In this document: one piece after another, positions 16,943-26,369 of the stretch
How the letters are laid out: each line of letters opens with the position of its first letter
How positions within the stretch are numbered: position 1 is the stretch's first letter
Source of the DNA: Eubacterium sp. AF22-8LB
Lineage (GTDB): Bacteria > Bacillota_I > Bacilli_A > Erysipelotrichales > Erysipelotrichaceae
Reading direction: 5' to 3'
NCBI RefSeq assembly: GCF_003458715.1
Contig: NZ_QRVI01000001.1
Span: 62,001-126,000, forward strand
Length of the DNA stretch: 64,000 bases
Translations under genes and position numbers: made by a program
The notes under the pieces: model-generated
Told to the model about the DNA's origin: nothing
The model's database searches: none
What the model saw: only the letters and a program-made list of their open reading frames with translations

Positions 16943-18130
16943 ATGAAATACGATTTTACAACTCTTTTAAACCGAAAAGGACACGATGCCCTTGCCCTTG
17001 ATGTTTTACCTATTAAAGATGCAGAAGTTGATCCAAACTTTACTCAAATCCCTATGTGGGTTGCAGATATGAACTTTCCTGTTTTTGAGAATATTCAAAG
17101 ACAAATGATCAACAGAATCAACGAACCTCATTTTGGTTATTTTGAAATGCCAGAAGCCTATTATAAAGCCATTCAATTTTGGCAAAAAGAGACACATAAC
17201 ATGGATGTGGAAAAAGAAGCTATCGGATATGAAAATGGTGTTCTTGGTATTTTATCCAGTGCACTTGAGGCTTTTAGTGCTAGTGGCGAACCCATTTTAG
17301 TGCAGTCACCATGTTATATTGGATTTATTCATACATTGAATAATTTGGGTAGAAAAATCATTGATAGTCCATTAAAGAAGGATGATAATTGGTCTCTAGA
17401 TTATGAGGATATTGAAAAGAAAATCATTGCCAACAATATTCATTTTGCGATATTCTGTTCTCCACACAATCCAACGGGAAGAGTATGGAAAAAAGAAGAA
17501 ATACAAAAATTTATAGATATCTGTAAAAAACATGATGTTTTAGTATTTAGCGATGAAATCTGGTCCGATCTAGTACGTAAAGAAAACACACATATTCCTA
17601 CACAATCCGTAAGTGAAGATGCCAAAAATAGAACCATTGCAGCATATGCCCCTAGTAAAACATTTAATCTTGCTGGTTTAGTCGGCTCTTATCATATTGT
17701 TTATGATAAATATCTTCGTGACCGATTAAATAAGCAGGCTTCTTTATCTCACTATAATTCACCAAATATTTTAAGTGTTCATGCCCTAATCGGTGCTTAT
17801 TGTAAAGAGGGATTGGATTGGGTCAATGAATTAAATGAAGTGATTGCGAACAATGTAGATTATGCGATGGATTTTATCTGCACTCATTTCAAAGGTATTG
17901 AAGTCATTAAGCCAGAAGGCACTTATATGTTATATCTAGATTGCACAAAGTATTTAGATACACACAATATCACCATGGATGAACTTTTAAAGAAAGGGGT
18001 TCACTATGGTGTATGTTGGCAGGATGGCCGTCCATTTATGAATCCAAATACGATTCGTATAAATTTAGCTTTACCAACTTGTTTAGTAGAAGAAGCATTT
18101 TCTCGTTTAAAAGAATTTGTATTTAAGTAA
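16943..18130 (+). CDS. MalY/PatB-family PLP aminotransferase (cystathionine beta-lyase-like)
   Basis: A 395-residue fold-type I PLP enzyme. It begins YDFTTLLNRKGHDALALD and has the WVADMNFP motif, a CSPHNPTGRVWKKEE block, SDEIWSDL, and the PLP lysine in APSKTFNLAGL. These are hallmarks of MalY/PatB C-S lyases. A GGAG sequence 11 nt before 16943 sets the start; an in-frame start at 16919 lies before it. An ECF transporter S component follows after 19 bp, probably in one transcript. Confidence 0.88.
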   Translation: MKYDFTTLLNRKGHDALALDVLPIKDAEVDPNFTQIPMWVADMNFPVFENIQRQMINRINEPHFGYFEMPEAYYKAIQFWQKETHNMDVEKEAIGYENGVLGILSSALEAFSASGEPILVQSPCYIGFIHTLNNLGRKIIDSPLKKDDNWSLDYEDIEKKIIANNIHFAIFCSPHNPTGRVWKKEEIQKFIDICKKHDVLVFSDEIWSDLVRKENTHIPTQSVSEDAKNRTIAAYAPSKTFNLAGLVGSYHIVYDKYLRDRLNKQASLSHYNSPNILSVHALIGAYCKEGLDWVNELNEVIANNVDYAMDFICTHFKGIEVIKPEGTYMLYLDCTKYLDTHNITMDELLKKGVHYGVCWQDGRPFMNPNTIRINLALPTCLVEEAFSRLKEFVFK

Positions 18131-18149
18131 AAGAAAGAGGAATCTGATT

Positions 18150-18665
18150 ATGAAAAATACAACAAAAAAATTAGTATCCTGTGCTTTATGCATCGCCCTA
18201 GGCGTATTACTTCCAATGGCCTTTCACATGATTCCAAATGCTGGAAGTGTATTTTTACCTATGCACATTCCTGTATTGATTTGTGGATTATTTTGTGGTG
18301 CACCCTATGGTTTGGCATGTGGAATCATCACGCCCTTTCTTTCAAGTATGACAACAGGCATGCCTCCAGCTATGATTTTACCTCAAATGGTCATTGAACT
18401 TGGTGTATATGGTTTAGTTACTGGTTTATGTGAAAAACACATCAATTTCAAAAACGAAATGTCAAAATTATACATGAGTTTAATTATTGCGATGCTTGCA
18501 GGAAGAATTGTGAATGGTTTAGTAAATACATTTGTACTAAGTACACAAGGCTATACACCATCTGTATTTATGATGGCTAGCTTTATTACTTGTCTTCCAG
18601 GTATTATCATTCAATTAATTGTAGTTCCAATTTTAGTTCGTATATTAAACAAAACAGTAGCCTAG
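18150..18665 (+). CDS. ECF transporter S component (substrate unknown)
   Basis: A 171-residue membrane protein with five to six hydrophobic segments and the block FLPMHIPVLICGLFCG, then ITPFLSSMTTGMPPAMI, characteristic of the ECF_trnsprt family. The S component binds a vitamin or other micronutrient and works with a shared EcfA/A'/T module, which is not in this window. The substrate cannot be read from the sequence. AGAGG sits 9 nt before the ATG at 18150. Confidence 0.82.
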   Translation: MKNTTKKLVSCALCIALGVLLPMAFHMIPNAGSVFLPMHIPVLICGLFCGAPYGLACGIITPFLSSMTTGMPPAMILPQMVIELGVYGLVTGLCEKHINFKNEMSKLYMSLIIAMLAGRIVNGLVNTFVLSTQGYTPSVFMMASFITCLPGIIIQLIVVPILVRILNKTVA

Positions 18666-18675
18666 GCTACTGTTT
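18652..18675. terminator. bidirectional terminator between convergent genes
   Basis: A perfect 24-bp palindrome with 12-bp arms (AAACAGTAGCCT and its complement) covers the TAG stop of the ECF gene and touches the stop of the DUF362 gene. Flanking A/T-rich tails fit termination in both directions. Confidence 0.8.
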
Positions 18676-19807
18676 ATTTCATTTCAATCAATTCGTATTC
18701 TCGATTTCCCAAGCCAATCTTTTGGGCATGTTCTAAACAAGATTTCCATTCCGATTCAGGCGTCGAATTTGTGAAATGGTCATGATGATCACAGAAGTTT
18801 GGATCATGTAGATGTTTATCTAATTGTGATCCTGGCATCGGTTTTGCCTTCATACATAAATCTACACATGCTTGATCTAGGGCAAGCGGATCGAAAGATG
18901 CCAACATTCCAATGTTTGGTAAAATTGGTAAATCATTTTCGGGGTGGCAATCGCAGTTTGGTGAAACATCCACAATTAAAGAAATATGGAAGTTAGGGCG
19001 TCCATCCACAACGGCTTTTGTGTATTCAGCCATACGCTTATTTAATAATTCATTCGCATTGTAGTTATTAAATGAGATCGCATCAAAGTTACATGCACCT
19101 AAACAACGTCCACATCCAACACAATTTGTTTCATTGATATGCATCTTATGTGTTGTTTCATCATATTCCAATCCATTATTCGCACATTCTTTAAAGCATT
19201 GTTTACAACCACGGCACCGTTTTTCATCAACATGCGGAGTACCTGAACAGTGTTGTTCTTTTTTACCAGCACGCGAACCACATCCCATACCAATATTTTT
19301 TATGGTTCCACCAAAACCTGTTGATTCATGGCCTTTAAAATGTGTCAAAGAAATAAATACATCCGCATCCATAATAGCTCGACCAATCTTAGCTGTTTGA
19401 CAATATTCTCCACCAACAACTGGCACTTCAATATCATCCGTTCCTTTTAGTCCATCTCCTATCAAAATTGGACATCCTACAGTTAATGGTGTAAAGCCAT
19501 TTTGCCAGGCACACTCCAAGTGTTCCAAAGCATTTTTTCTTGATCCTGGATACATTGTATTACAATCGGTTAAGAATGGTTTCCCACCTAATTCTTTTAC
19601 CACATCCACAATAGCACGTGCATAATTTGGGCGTAAATACGCAATGTTCCCTAATTCTCCAAAATGCATTTTAATTGCGACAAACTTTCCGTCTAGATCC
19701 AAATCGGCAATTCCTGCTTTTTTTGCCAACAATTGCAGTTTTGTCGGTAGACCCTCACCAAATTTACGGGCATGAAAATCCGTATAGTATACTTTAGATT
19801 TTTCCAT
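18674..19807 (-). CDS. DUF362 protein with two 4Fe-4S ferredoxin clusters
   Basis: A 377-residue protein. Residues 1-185 are a DUF362 domain (FVAIKMHFGELGNIAYLRPN, TDCNTMYPGSRKNALEHL, HFKGHESTGFGGTIKNIGMG). Two ferredoxin motifs follow at about residues 200-250 (CRGCKQCFKEC and CVGCGRCLGAC), so it probably binds two 4Fe-4S clusters. DUF362 ferredoxins are likely electron carriers; no partner is encoded nearby. GAGGTG precedes the ATG. It diverges from the aminotransferase gene at 19885. Confidence 0.87.
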   Translation of the reverse strand: MEKSKVYYTDFHARKFGEGLPTKLQLLAKKAGIADLDLDGKFVAIKMHFGELGNIAYLRPNYARAIVDVVKELGGKPFLTDCNTMYPGSRKNALEHLECAWQNGFTPLTVGCPILIGDGLKGTDDIEVPVVGGEYCQTAKIGRAIMDADVFISLTHFKGHESTGFGGTIKNIGMGCGSRAGKKEQHCSGTPHVDEKRCRGCKQCFKECANNGLEYDETTHKMHINETNCVGCGRCLGACNFDAISFNNYNANELLNKRMAEYTKAVVDGRPNFHISLIVDVSPNCDCHPENDLPILPNIGMLASFDPLALDQACVDLCMKAKPMPGSQLDKHLHDPNFCDHHDHFTNSTPESEWKSCLEHAQKIGLGNREYELIEMK

Positions 19808-19884
19808 CGAATATCACCTCAATTTTATTTTACAATTCATAAAAAAATGATACAATGCAAAAAATGAAAAAAGGAAGTGTGATT

Positions 19885-21033
19885 ATGAAAGAATTATCAA
19901 AAAGAACCGAGACATTCACAGATTCTGTAATTCGTCGAATGACTCGAATCGCAAATGAATATGATGCGATCAATCTGTCGCAAGGATTTCCTGATTTTGA
20001 TCCACCAAAAGAAATATTGAATCGACTAGAACAAGTTGCTCATGAAGATTATAATCAATATGCGATTACTTGGGGTGCCCAGAACTTTAGAGACGCCTTA
20101 GCTAAGAAACAATCAAAATATATGAATCTAGATTTAGATTCAAACAAAAACATCGTTGTCACTTGTGGAAGTACCGAAGCCATGATGAGTGTTTGTGATC
20201 CAAATGACAAAGTGATTGTCTTCTCTCCATTCTATGAAAACTATGGAGCAGATACCATTCTTTGTGGTGCTGATCCAATTTATGTTCCTTTACATCCACC
20301 TGTATTCAACTTTGATAAAGAAGAATTAGAGAATGCGTTTAAACAAAATCCGAAAGCTTTGATTTTGTGCAATCCAAGCAATCCTTGTGGAAAAGTCTTC
20401 TCAAAAGAAGAGTTGGAATATATCGCTAGTCTTGCCGTAAAATACGATACATATGTGATTACGGATGAAGTATATGAACACATTGTATATGCTCCATACA
20501 CACATACATATTTTGCCTCTTTACCAGGTATGTTTGAAAGAACTATTTCTTGTAGCTCCCTATCTAAAACGTATTCCATTACTGGTTGGCGCTTAGGCTA
20601 TTGTATTGCCCCAGAAAATATCATCGAACAAATCAAAAAAGTACATGACTTTTTAACCGTTGGTGCGGCAGCTCCACTTCAAGAAGCAGCTGTAGTAGGG
20701 CTTGAATTTAGTGATGCTTATTATGATGAACTACAAAAGCTATATACACATAAGAAAGATCTATTCATCAATGGCTTAAAAGAATTGAACATTCCACATA
20801 CCGAACCGCAAGGAGCTTACTATGTCATGGTCGATATCAGTGAGTTTGGTTACGATTCAGATTTAGATTTCTGTGTGGATCTCATTAAAAACGTCGGTGT
20901 AGCTGCCGTTCCTGAATCTAGTTTCTTTAAAGAGAAGGAAAATCGCTATATTCGTTTCCACTTTGCGAAAAAAGATGAAACTTTACTTGCGGCATTAGAG
21001 CGATTAAAAGATATGCGTGCAAAAATGCCTTAG
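19885..21033 (+). CDS. pyridoxal phosphate-dependent aminotransferase, class I/II
   Basis: A 382-residue aminotransferase of the AspC/KAT-like subgroup: INLSQGFPDFDPP, QYAITWGAQNFRDALA, NPSNPCGKVF, TDEVYEHIVY and the PLP lysine in SSLSKTYSITGWRLGY. Candidate substrates include methionine, kynurenine or succinyl-diaminopimelate; the sequence alone does not choose. GGAAGTG sits 5 nt before the ATG at 19885; the in-frame ATG at 19855 has no ribosome binding site. Confidence 0.88.
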   Translation: MKELSKRTETFTDSVIRRMTRIANEYDAINLSQGFPDFDPPKEILNRLEQVAHEDYNQYAITWGAQNFRDALAKKQSKYMNLDLDSNKNIVVTCGSTEAMMSVCDPNDKVIVFSPFYENYGADTILCGADPIYVPLHPPVFNFDKEELENAFKQNPKALILCNPSNPCGKVFSKEELEYIASLAVKYDTYVITDEVYEHIVYAPYTHTYFASLPGMFERTISCSSLSKTYSITGWRLGYCIAPENIIEQIKKVHDFLTVGAAAPLQEAAVVGLEFSDAYYDELQKLYTHKKDLFINGLKELNIPHTEPQGAYYVMVDISEFGYDSDLDFCVDLIKNVGVAAVPESSFFKEKENRYIRFHFAKKDETLLAALERLKDMRAKMP

Positions 21034-21036
21034 AAC

Positions 21037-21070
21037 AAAAAGAAGCACCGACTGTCATAATCAGTGCTTC
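21037..21070 (-). terminator. rho-independent terminator of the first MATE gene
   Basis: GAAGCAC (21042-21048) and GTGCTTC (21064-21070) form a stem; on the minus strand five T follow. It serves the MATE gene ending at 21098 and may also stop the convergent aminotransferase transcript. Confidence 0.65.
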
Positions 21071-21097
21071 TGCTACATTTCTACTAAATATATTTTC

Positions 21098-22456
21098 TTA
21101 ATTAGTGCCATTTTTTTTACATAGGCTTTTCCCATATTTTCTAAAAAACAAAATTCCTGTAACTGTTACTGCAATCAAATCCGCAAACGGTTCTGCCAAA
21201 AAAACAGCTTTCACCTGTCCTGGTAAGACGTGAGGCAGAATGAAAATAAGCGGTAACAGCAATATCACCTTTCTTAATAAAGCAAGAAAAATAGAAACTG
21301 TCGCATTTCCTAATGCAAGAAATGTATTCTGACAGGCATATTGCAATCCCATCATCCCTACTATCGCAAAATATATGCGAATCATTTTGATACTATATTC
21401 TGCTAATGAAGCATTTGAAGTAAAAAGTTTAATAAATGTATCGGGAAATAATAATATAATTCCCCATAACAGGCAGGCATATATCATGCTGACAGCAACT
21501 AACAACTTAAAGTTTTCTGAAACTCTATTCCAGTTTCCTGCCCCGAAATTATAACTTGTGATAGGCTGCGCTCCCTGTGAAAATCCCTGCAATGGCATGG
21601 TAACCATCTGCATAATAGTTGAAAAAATAGTCATACTTCCCACTGCCAGATCTCCTCCATACTGTAATAAGGAACGATTGAAAGCGATAGAAACAAAACT
21701 TTCTGTCGCAACCATAATACAAGGAGACAATCCTAATTTCATGGATGCGAATATCCTTTTTCTGTCGAAACGGATGTATTTCATTCTCATTTTGACAGAA
21801 TTTTCGTGCCTCACAAGAAAAAGCAGAGCAATAAAAACCGATACCATTTGCGAAAAAACAGATGCCATTGCTGCTCCTTTTACTCCCATATTAAATCCAA
21901 ATATCAGCAGCGGATCAAGAAATACATTTAGTATCGCTCCCGTCGTCACGGATACCATTGTAACAGCAGTAAAACCCTGTGCAGTGATAAATGCAGTCAG
22001 ACCAATCGTTAGTTCAACAAAAATAGTACCTGCTAAATAAATGTTTAAATATTCTCTTGCATAAAAGATCGTATTGCTGCTTGCTCCAAAAAAGAACAGT
22101 ATTTTTTCAGAAAATACCAGACCTGTGATTGTCAGCAACACACTGACAACAATCATCCCAAAACAACAGGTTCCTAAAATTCTTTCTGCTTCTTCTTTAT
22201 CATTTCTGCCTAGAGCCATGGATGCAAGAGGTGCACCTCCTACACCTGTCAGCTGTGCAAATGCAGAAACAATCAATGTAACAGGCATACAGATTCCCAC
22301 TCCTGTCAGCGCTGTGCTTCCGATGTCTGGTATATGTCCGATAAATATACGATCTACCATGTTATAGATCAATACAACTAACTGTGAGATTACAGAAGGA
22401 ATTACCATTTTCATAAACAGACTGGATATTTTTCCTGTTCCAAGATTATCTGACAT
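21098..22456 (-). CDS. MATE-family efflux transporter (acquired block)
   Basis: A 452-residue protein with about twelve membrane segments and MATE features (LGTGKISSLFMKMVIPSVISQ, VYNMVDRIFIG-like stretch, two duplicated halves). MATE proteins export cations, drugs or dyes using sodium or proton gradients. The ATG at 22456 has GGAG 9 nt upstream; an earlier start would sit inside GGAGG. It overlaps the MBL-fold gene by 11 bp. Codon choice (more CAG, CTG, GGA, GC-ending codons) differs from the neighbouring core genes, consistent with transfer. Confidence 0.9.
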   Translation of the reverse strand: MSDNLGTGKISSLFMKMVIPSVISQLVVLIYNMVDRIFIGHIPDIGSTALTGVGICMPVTLIVSAFAQLTGVGGAPLASMALGRNDKEEAERILGTCCFGMIVVSVLLTITGLVFSEKILFFFGASSNTIFYAREYLNIYLAGTIFVELTIGLTAFITAQGFTAVTMVSVTTGAILNVFLDPLLIFGFNMGVKGAAMASVFSQMVSVFIALLFLVRHENSVKMRMKYIRFDRKRIFASMKLGLSPCIMVATESFVSIAFNRSLLQYGGDLAVGSMTIFSTIMQMVTMPLQGFSQGAQPITSYNFGAGNWNRVSENFKLLVAVSMIYACLLWGIILLFPDTFIKLFTSNASLAEYSIKMIRIYFAIVGMMGLQYACQNTFLALGNATVSIFLALLRKVILLLPLIFILPHVLPGQVKAVFLAEPFADLIAVTVTGILFFRKYGKSLCKKNGTN

Positions 22457-23210
22457 AAATTCTCTCTCCATCCTCCGGAATCAATAGTTTATCTGAAAAA
22501 CCATTCTTCTTGGCAAATGCTTTCAATTCTTTTCTCGAAAGTACCCAGTGATTTTCAGCTTCCATGTGTGTGGCAATCAACTGTGCTGACGGAGCTTTCT
22601 GATGAACAAGGAGTACATCTTCTTTCCCCATGATCAGCTGTTTCTCCATAGCACTGTTAGCTCCTGCATTTACAATGATAACGGACGGTTTATATGACTC
22701 TATTGCATCCGAAACATCTTGATTCCATATGGTGTCTCCCGCAAGATAAATCGTTTTTTCTGAAACTGACCGAAATACAACACCACAGACATTTCCCAGC
22801 CGTTCCAGATCTTCTTTTCCTACATACCCATGCTGCTCCTTTGTTTTTGTAAGTATTACATCATGAAAATCTGTGTGTTTGTCGAGAATTCTGACATCCT
22901 GAAAACCATATTTTATGAGAGTTTCCTGATCTTCTGTGTTTTGTACAAATACAGGAATCTTTTTTTCTAAATGTAGTGCAGCTTCTTTATCAAAATGATC
23001 TCTATGCAGATGCGTGATGATTACAGCATCTGGATGACATATTTCTTCTATCGGAACCGGAAGATCTACCAGTGGGTTATATTCCTCTGCACGGAGCAGG
23101 CTCGGAAATGGAGGATACGTTGCTTTTTGAGCAAATACCGGATCAATTAAAAATTTCAAACCAGCATAATCTATAAACAGTGTGGCATTTCTTATCTGTC
23201 TGACAACCAT
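22446..23210 (-). CDS. MBL-fold metallohydrolase (UlaG/ RomA-like)
   Basis: A 254-residue beta-lactamase-fold protein: metal ligands in THLHRDHFD (HxHxDH, residues 79-84), AGDTIWN and THMEAENHW near the C-terminus. It resembles UlaG-like hydrolases of unknown substrate. It forms a two-gene unit with the MATE exporter and is divergent from a TetR-type regulator, so all three likely act as one stress or drug response cassette. Confidence 0.85.
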   Translation of the reverse strand: MVVRQIRNATLFIDYAGLKFLIDPVFAQKATYPPFPSLLRAEEYNPLVDLPVPIEEICHPDAVIITHLHRDHFDKEAALHLEKKIPVFVQNTEDQETLIKYGFQDVRILDKHTDFHDVILTKTKEQHGYVGKEDLERLGNVCGVVFRSVSEKTIYLAGDTIWNQDVSDAIESYKPSVIIVNAGANSAMEKQLIMGKEDVLLVHQKAPSAQLIATHMEAENHWVLSRKELKAFAKKNGFSDKLLIPEDGERIYVR

Positions 23211-23236
23211 AATAAAAATCTCCTTGCATAATTCTC

Positions 23237-23270
23237 TTACATGTTGTAAAGTTTATTTACATACTGTTAA
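23237..23270. promoter_or_regulatory. paired operator-like sites between MBL and TetR genes
   Basis: A palindrome TTACA-TGT-TGTAA (23237-23249) and a related imperfect copy TTACAT-ACTG-TTAA (23257-23270) lie in the divergent intergenic region 20 bp apart (centre to centre). They are the likely binding sites of the TetR-type protein. Confidence 0.5.
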
Positions 23271-23379
23271 GATTTTAATATATCTGTCCGGCAGTGTACA
23301 CTACAAAATCGTTATAATTCAAACATTTTTTAACACAATTTCTAAAACTGTAAGGAATTTTATAGCAGAGGAGAATTTA

Positions 23380-23931
23380 TTGGACTCATTAAAAAAACGA
23401 AAAACAGACAGAAGAACTCTATATACGCGGAAAGTTATAAAAGAAGCTCTTCTGGAGCTGTTAAATGAAAAAAAATTTGATAAAATATCTGTATCCCAAT
23501 TATGCCAACAGGCTGAAATCACCAGAACCACTTTTTATTCTCATTATAATAATATTTCTGAAGTACTGGACTCACTCCTTGATGACGCACTTGAAATAGC
23601 ATCCGAACATACCAGTGCAGATGCTCCTCTTCCTGTATGCCAGCGTCTTACAGAGCTTCCAGAATATCGTGTTCTTTTCCTGGATGAAACATTATTCAGC
23701 TACATTATCCAGAAGATATATCATTATGAAAAACCTTTTCTTATCCCGAAACTGATACAGAATGCTTCTCTTTCTGAAAAAGAGGCGGAGCTATTGTTCT
23801 GCTTTCTTCTGAACGGTTCCTTCGCCGTTAATAAAAATATCGGTTGGGAAAGAAACGAATTATGGAACACATTTCAGAGTATCCTGATAAAATTTATTCA
23901 CGGTGGACTGGATCGACTGTCTGGGAAATAA
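23380..23931 (+). CDS. TetR/AcrR-family transcriptional regulator
   Basis: A 183-residue regulator. The N-terminal helix-turn-helix (TRKVIKEALLELLNEKKFDK, then ISVSQLCQQAEITRTTFYSHY, residues 14-54) is typical TetR; the C-terminal ligand domain is unique to its subgroup. I chose a TTG start at 23380 with GAGGAG 7 nt upstream, since the longer open frame upstream covers the operator region and has no site. It is divergent from the MBL/MATE pair it presumably represses. Confidence 0.86.
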   Translation: MDSLKKRKTDRRTLYTRKVIKEALLELLNEKKFDKISVSQLCQQAEITRTTFYSHYNNISEVLDSLLDDALEIASEHTSADAPLPVCQRLTELPEYRVLFLDETLFSYIIQKIYHYEKPFLIPKLIQNASLSEKEAELLFCFLLNGSFAVNKNIGWERNELWNTFQSILIKFIHGGLDRLSGK

Positions 23932-24012
23932 AAAAATAATATAAAAATATTGGTAGTATTAGGAGGAAATCTGCCGGAGATGATGAACTGTATCATAATC
24001 CTGAGATTCCCC

Positions 24013-24396
24013 TTATACATAAATCAGTTCGTGTTTGATAATATCCGTGACCCGGTCACGGATATTGTTGCAGTGGCGTACCCATTCCATAGGATTCTGT
24101 CTCTTCAGTTCCTCGGTTACTCCCTCCGCACTTCTTATCTGTTCTTCAATCAATTCATACCATTCCTGCGCCTGTTCATTCAGGTCTGCCAGGTAACTGT
24201 CCAGTTTTCCAGTCAGCAGAAGATAAGAATACATGCCTGATTTATAGTTTTTCATATAATCTTTCCGAAGCATTCCCCAGTACCCAATTGGTCTGGTTTC
24301 ATCTGGCAAGTCTATCATTGGCAGGTAATAATCTCCTACCAATACATAATCTAATCCATTCCTGTCATCATGTAGTATTTTTCTCTGATCGCTCAT
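24013..24396 (-). CDS. tnpV: TnpV-family transposon-encoded protein
   Basis: A 127-residue protein matching TnpV, a small protein of unknown function carried by integrative elements of Clostridia. Recognisable blocks are GDYYLPMIDLPDE, PIGYWGMLRKDYMKNY, TGKLDSYLADLNEQAQE, EGVTEELKRQNPMEWVRHCN and NNIRDRVTDIIKHELIY. GGAGGAG precedes the ATG at 24396. It follows a truncated excisionase-like gene, so both are remnants of the element that probably delivered the MATE/MBL/TetR cargo. Confidence 0.85.
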   Translation of the reverse strand: MSDQRKILHDDRNGLDYVLVGDYYLPMIDLPDETRPIGYWGMLRKDYMKNYKSGMYSYLLLTGKLDSYLADLNEQAQEWYELIEEQIRSAEGVTEELKRQNPMEWVRHCNNIRDRVTDIIKHELIYV

Positions 24397-24410
24397 GTCC
24401 TTCTCCTCCA

Positions 24411-24530
24411 TCAAATCTTTCTCTGCTCTCTCAGATATGCTTCAAATATACTTCTCCGAATCAACACTTTCTTCCCAATTTTATATACCGCCCCGGCTTC
24501 ATGTGCCATACGGACAACGGTGATGTTAGC
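24411..24530 (-). pseudogene. C-terminal fragment of excisionase/DUF6462-like protein
   Basis: The minus-strand reading frame ending at TGA 24411 encodes about 38 residues including VRMAHEAGAVYKIGKKVLI and EAYLREQRKI, the C-terminal half of small helix-turn-helix excisionase-like proteins of integrative elements. The N-terminal half is missing, and homology ends near 24530, just before the insertion element at 24539. The stop lies 15 bp from the tnpV start, matching their usual pairing. Confidence 0.6.
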
Positions 24531-24619
24531 ATATAAATAGGACTAGTCAAAAAGAGAAAATTTACACCAGTGGTACAATAGAAAGAGGATGATCTACAGA
24601 CAAAGGAAGGCAAAAGAAA

Positions 24620-24907
24620 ATGGCAAATAAAAAGAAACAGTTTGATCAAGAATTTAAACAAAATGTAGTCAATTATTGTTTAACACATCCAGATCTAAGT
24701 CGTAAAGAATGTGCGAAAAATTTAGGTATTGGAGAAAGTACTCTATATAGATGGAAGCAAGAAGCTAAAGCCAATAACAACCAGGCAACATTTACAGGTT
24801 CAGGAAATCTAACAGAGACCGAGCTTGAAAACAGGCGTTTAAAACGTGAATTAAAGGATACGCAAGATGCTCTTGAAATTCTAAAAAAAGCCCATCAAAT
24901 CATGTAA
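24620..24907 (+). CDS. IS3-type transposase orfA (helix-turn-helix)
   Basis: A 95-residue protein: an N-terminal helix-turn-helix (FDQEFKQNVVNYCL, ECAKNLGIGESTLYRWKQEA) and a C-terminal leucine-zipper-like segment (ENRRLKRELKDTQDALEILK). It is typical of orfA of IS3/IS150-type elements. A run of seven A followed by G near the 3' end (24883-24890) and a strong stem-loop behind it (arms GCCCAT-CAAATCAT, about 24890-24923) look like the usual -1 frameshift signal into orfB. But orfB is absent, so only the short protein can be made here. Confidence 0.82.
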   Translation: MANKKKQFDQEFKQNVVNYCLTHPDLSRKECAKNLGIGESTLYRWKQEAKANNNQATFTGSGNLTETELENRRLKRELKDTQDALEILKKAHQIM

Positions 24908-24977
24908 AATGATTTGTATGGGCGCTTTTCATTTGCCAAGTCTTGTTTACATATCTATTTAATTCTATACTTCAATT

Positions 24978-26369
24978 ATGGACACTACTTATCATTCAAA
25001 CATTCCAATTGAAACTCTATCACTATTAGATTGTGATGTTCGAAACTTCGATTTCAATCACCCTATCAAGAATATCTTCTTCGATAATATTGAATACATT
25101 CGAAAATTAGATGCTTCCGGTAAAGCTCGTCCTTGTATTTTAGACAATGTAGAACGTTCATTACTTTGCCACACATGTTATCTTGGCTTTGATCAGTTTG
25201 AATGTCCCGATTGTGACAACTGGAATATCGTTCCTCATTCCTGTCATTCTAGATTTTGTAATGCCTGTGGTGTTAAATATGCCAAACAGCTTGCAGCCAA
25301 GGCTACTTCTTTTTGTCTTGACTGCCCTCATAGACACATCGTCTTTACTATTCCCGAAGAACTTAGAAACTGGTTCAGACAGGATCGTACTCGACTCAAT
25401 CTATTGTTTGTTGCTTCTAGAAACACCATTTCCTTTCTCATCAATAAATCTCTTGCCGATAAACTCAAAAAGAAAAAGCTGTCTGATACCCACTATATAT
25501 TCAAAGACATTCCTGTTCGTAATGAATTTGGCATGATTGCCACTCTACATACTTTTGGAAGAGACCTTAAATGGAATCCACACATCCATCGCCTTATTCC
25601 TGAATTGATCTATTCCTTTAAAAAAGATAAAATCAAAACATTTCATCATTTCAATTTTACTAAACTTAGAAAAACTTTTCAGTTTGAACTAATGCGACTC
25701 ATCCAGGAAGTTGGTGGATTGAAGAAACCTGAAGAAAAGAACAGACTCTATAAGAATCATCCCAAAGGATTCTATGTCTATGCCAAATTCAAATCCAATG
25801 ACAACGATTCAAACAATGCTTCATCTAATAAAAACAGTAAAGATATTCAAGGCTGCGTAAACTACTTCATTCGCTATGCCGGAAGGCCTGCCATGGCTGA
25901 AAACAGAATCACAGAATACAATAAAGAAACAAAGACTGTCAGCTGTTTCTACAATGATCATAAAGATGAGAAAAGATATGATGTCACAGATAATGTGATT
26001 GATTTTATAAACCGCCTTATTATACATATACCGGACTACCATTTCTTAACAACTCGATATTATGGATTCTATGCCAATGCTTCTAAGAAAACCCTAGATA
26101 AAGTACATGCACTTCTTGGAATCAAAAAGAATAAGGATTATTCTCGTGAAACAAGAACCAAAGCACTAAAAAACAAACTCGATAAATTCAAATACCGCAC
26201 TCATTTAATAGATTCTTTTAATAGAGACACAATTCAATGTAAATGTGGTGCCATTATGCAGTATACTTATACATATAATCCATTGGAGGACAAGAGAAAT
26301 GACAGAACATACAGAAAAAGATGTATTGATGAAATGTACAAAATGCGGTTACGAAGAAGAAGTACCTAG
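24978..26369 (+). CDS. IS91-like (HUH) transposase
   Basis: A 463-residue transposase. The N-terminus is a zinc-binding domain with cysteine pairs (CHTCYLG, CPDC, CHSRFCNACG, residues 63-97), then the HUH core: CPHRHIVFTIP, and NPHIHRLIP with the paired histidines. Catalytic tyrosines are likely in VNYFIRYAGRPAMAENRI (about residue 300). IS91-like enzymes move by rolling-circle replication. No ribosome binding site precedes the ATG, so the true start is uncertain. Its last 71 bp overlap the zinc-ribbon ORF in another frame. Confidence 0.85.
   Translation: MDTTYHSNIPIETLSLLDCDVRNFDFNHPIKNIFFDNIEYIRKLDASGKARPCILDNVERSLLCHTCYLGFDQFECPDCDNWNIVPHSCHSRFCNACGVKYAKQLAAKATSFCLDCPHRHIVFTIPEELRNWFRQDRTRLNLLFVASRNTISFLINKSLADKLKKKKLSDTHYIFKDIPVRNEFGMIATLHTFGRDLKWNPHIHRLIPELIYSFKKDKIKTFHHFNFTKLRKTFQFELMRLIQEVGGLKKPEEKNRLYKNHPKGFYVYAKFKSNDNDSNNASSNKNSKDIQGCVNYFIRYAGRPAMAENRITEYNKETKTVSCFYNDHKDEKRYDVTDNVIDFINRLIIHIPDYHFLTTRYYGFYANASKKTLDKVHALLGIKKNKDYSRETRTKALKNKLDKFKYRTHLIDSFNRDTIQCKCGAIMQYTYTYNPLEDKRNDRTYRKRCIDEMYKMRLRRRST

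Noticed and set aside
24461..24661. 66-codon minus-strand frame across the left end of the insertion element
   Set aside because: It spans the element junction, has no ribosome binding site, and another frame here matches an excisionase-like protein.
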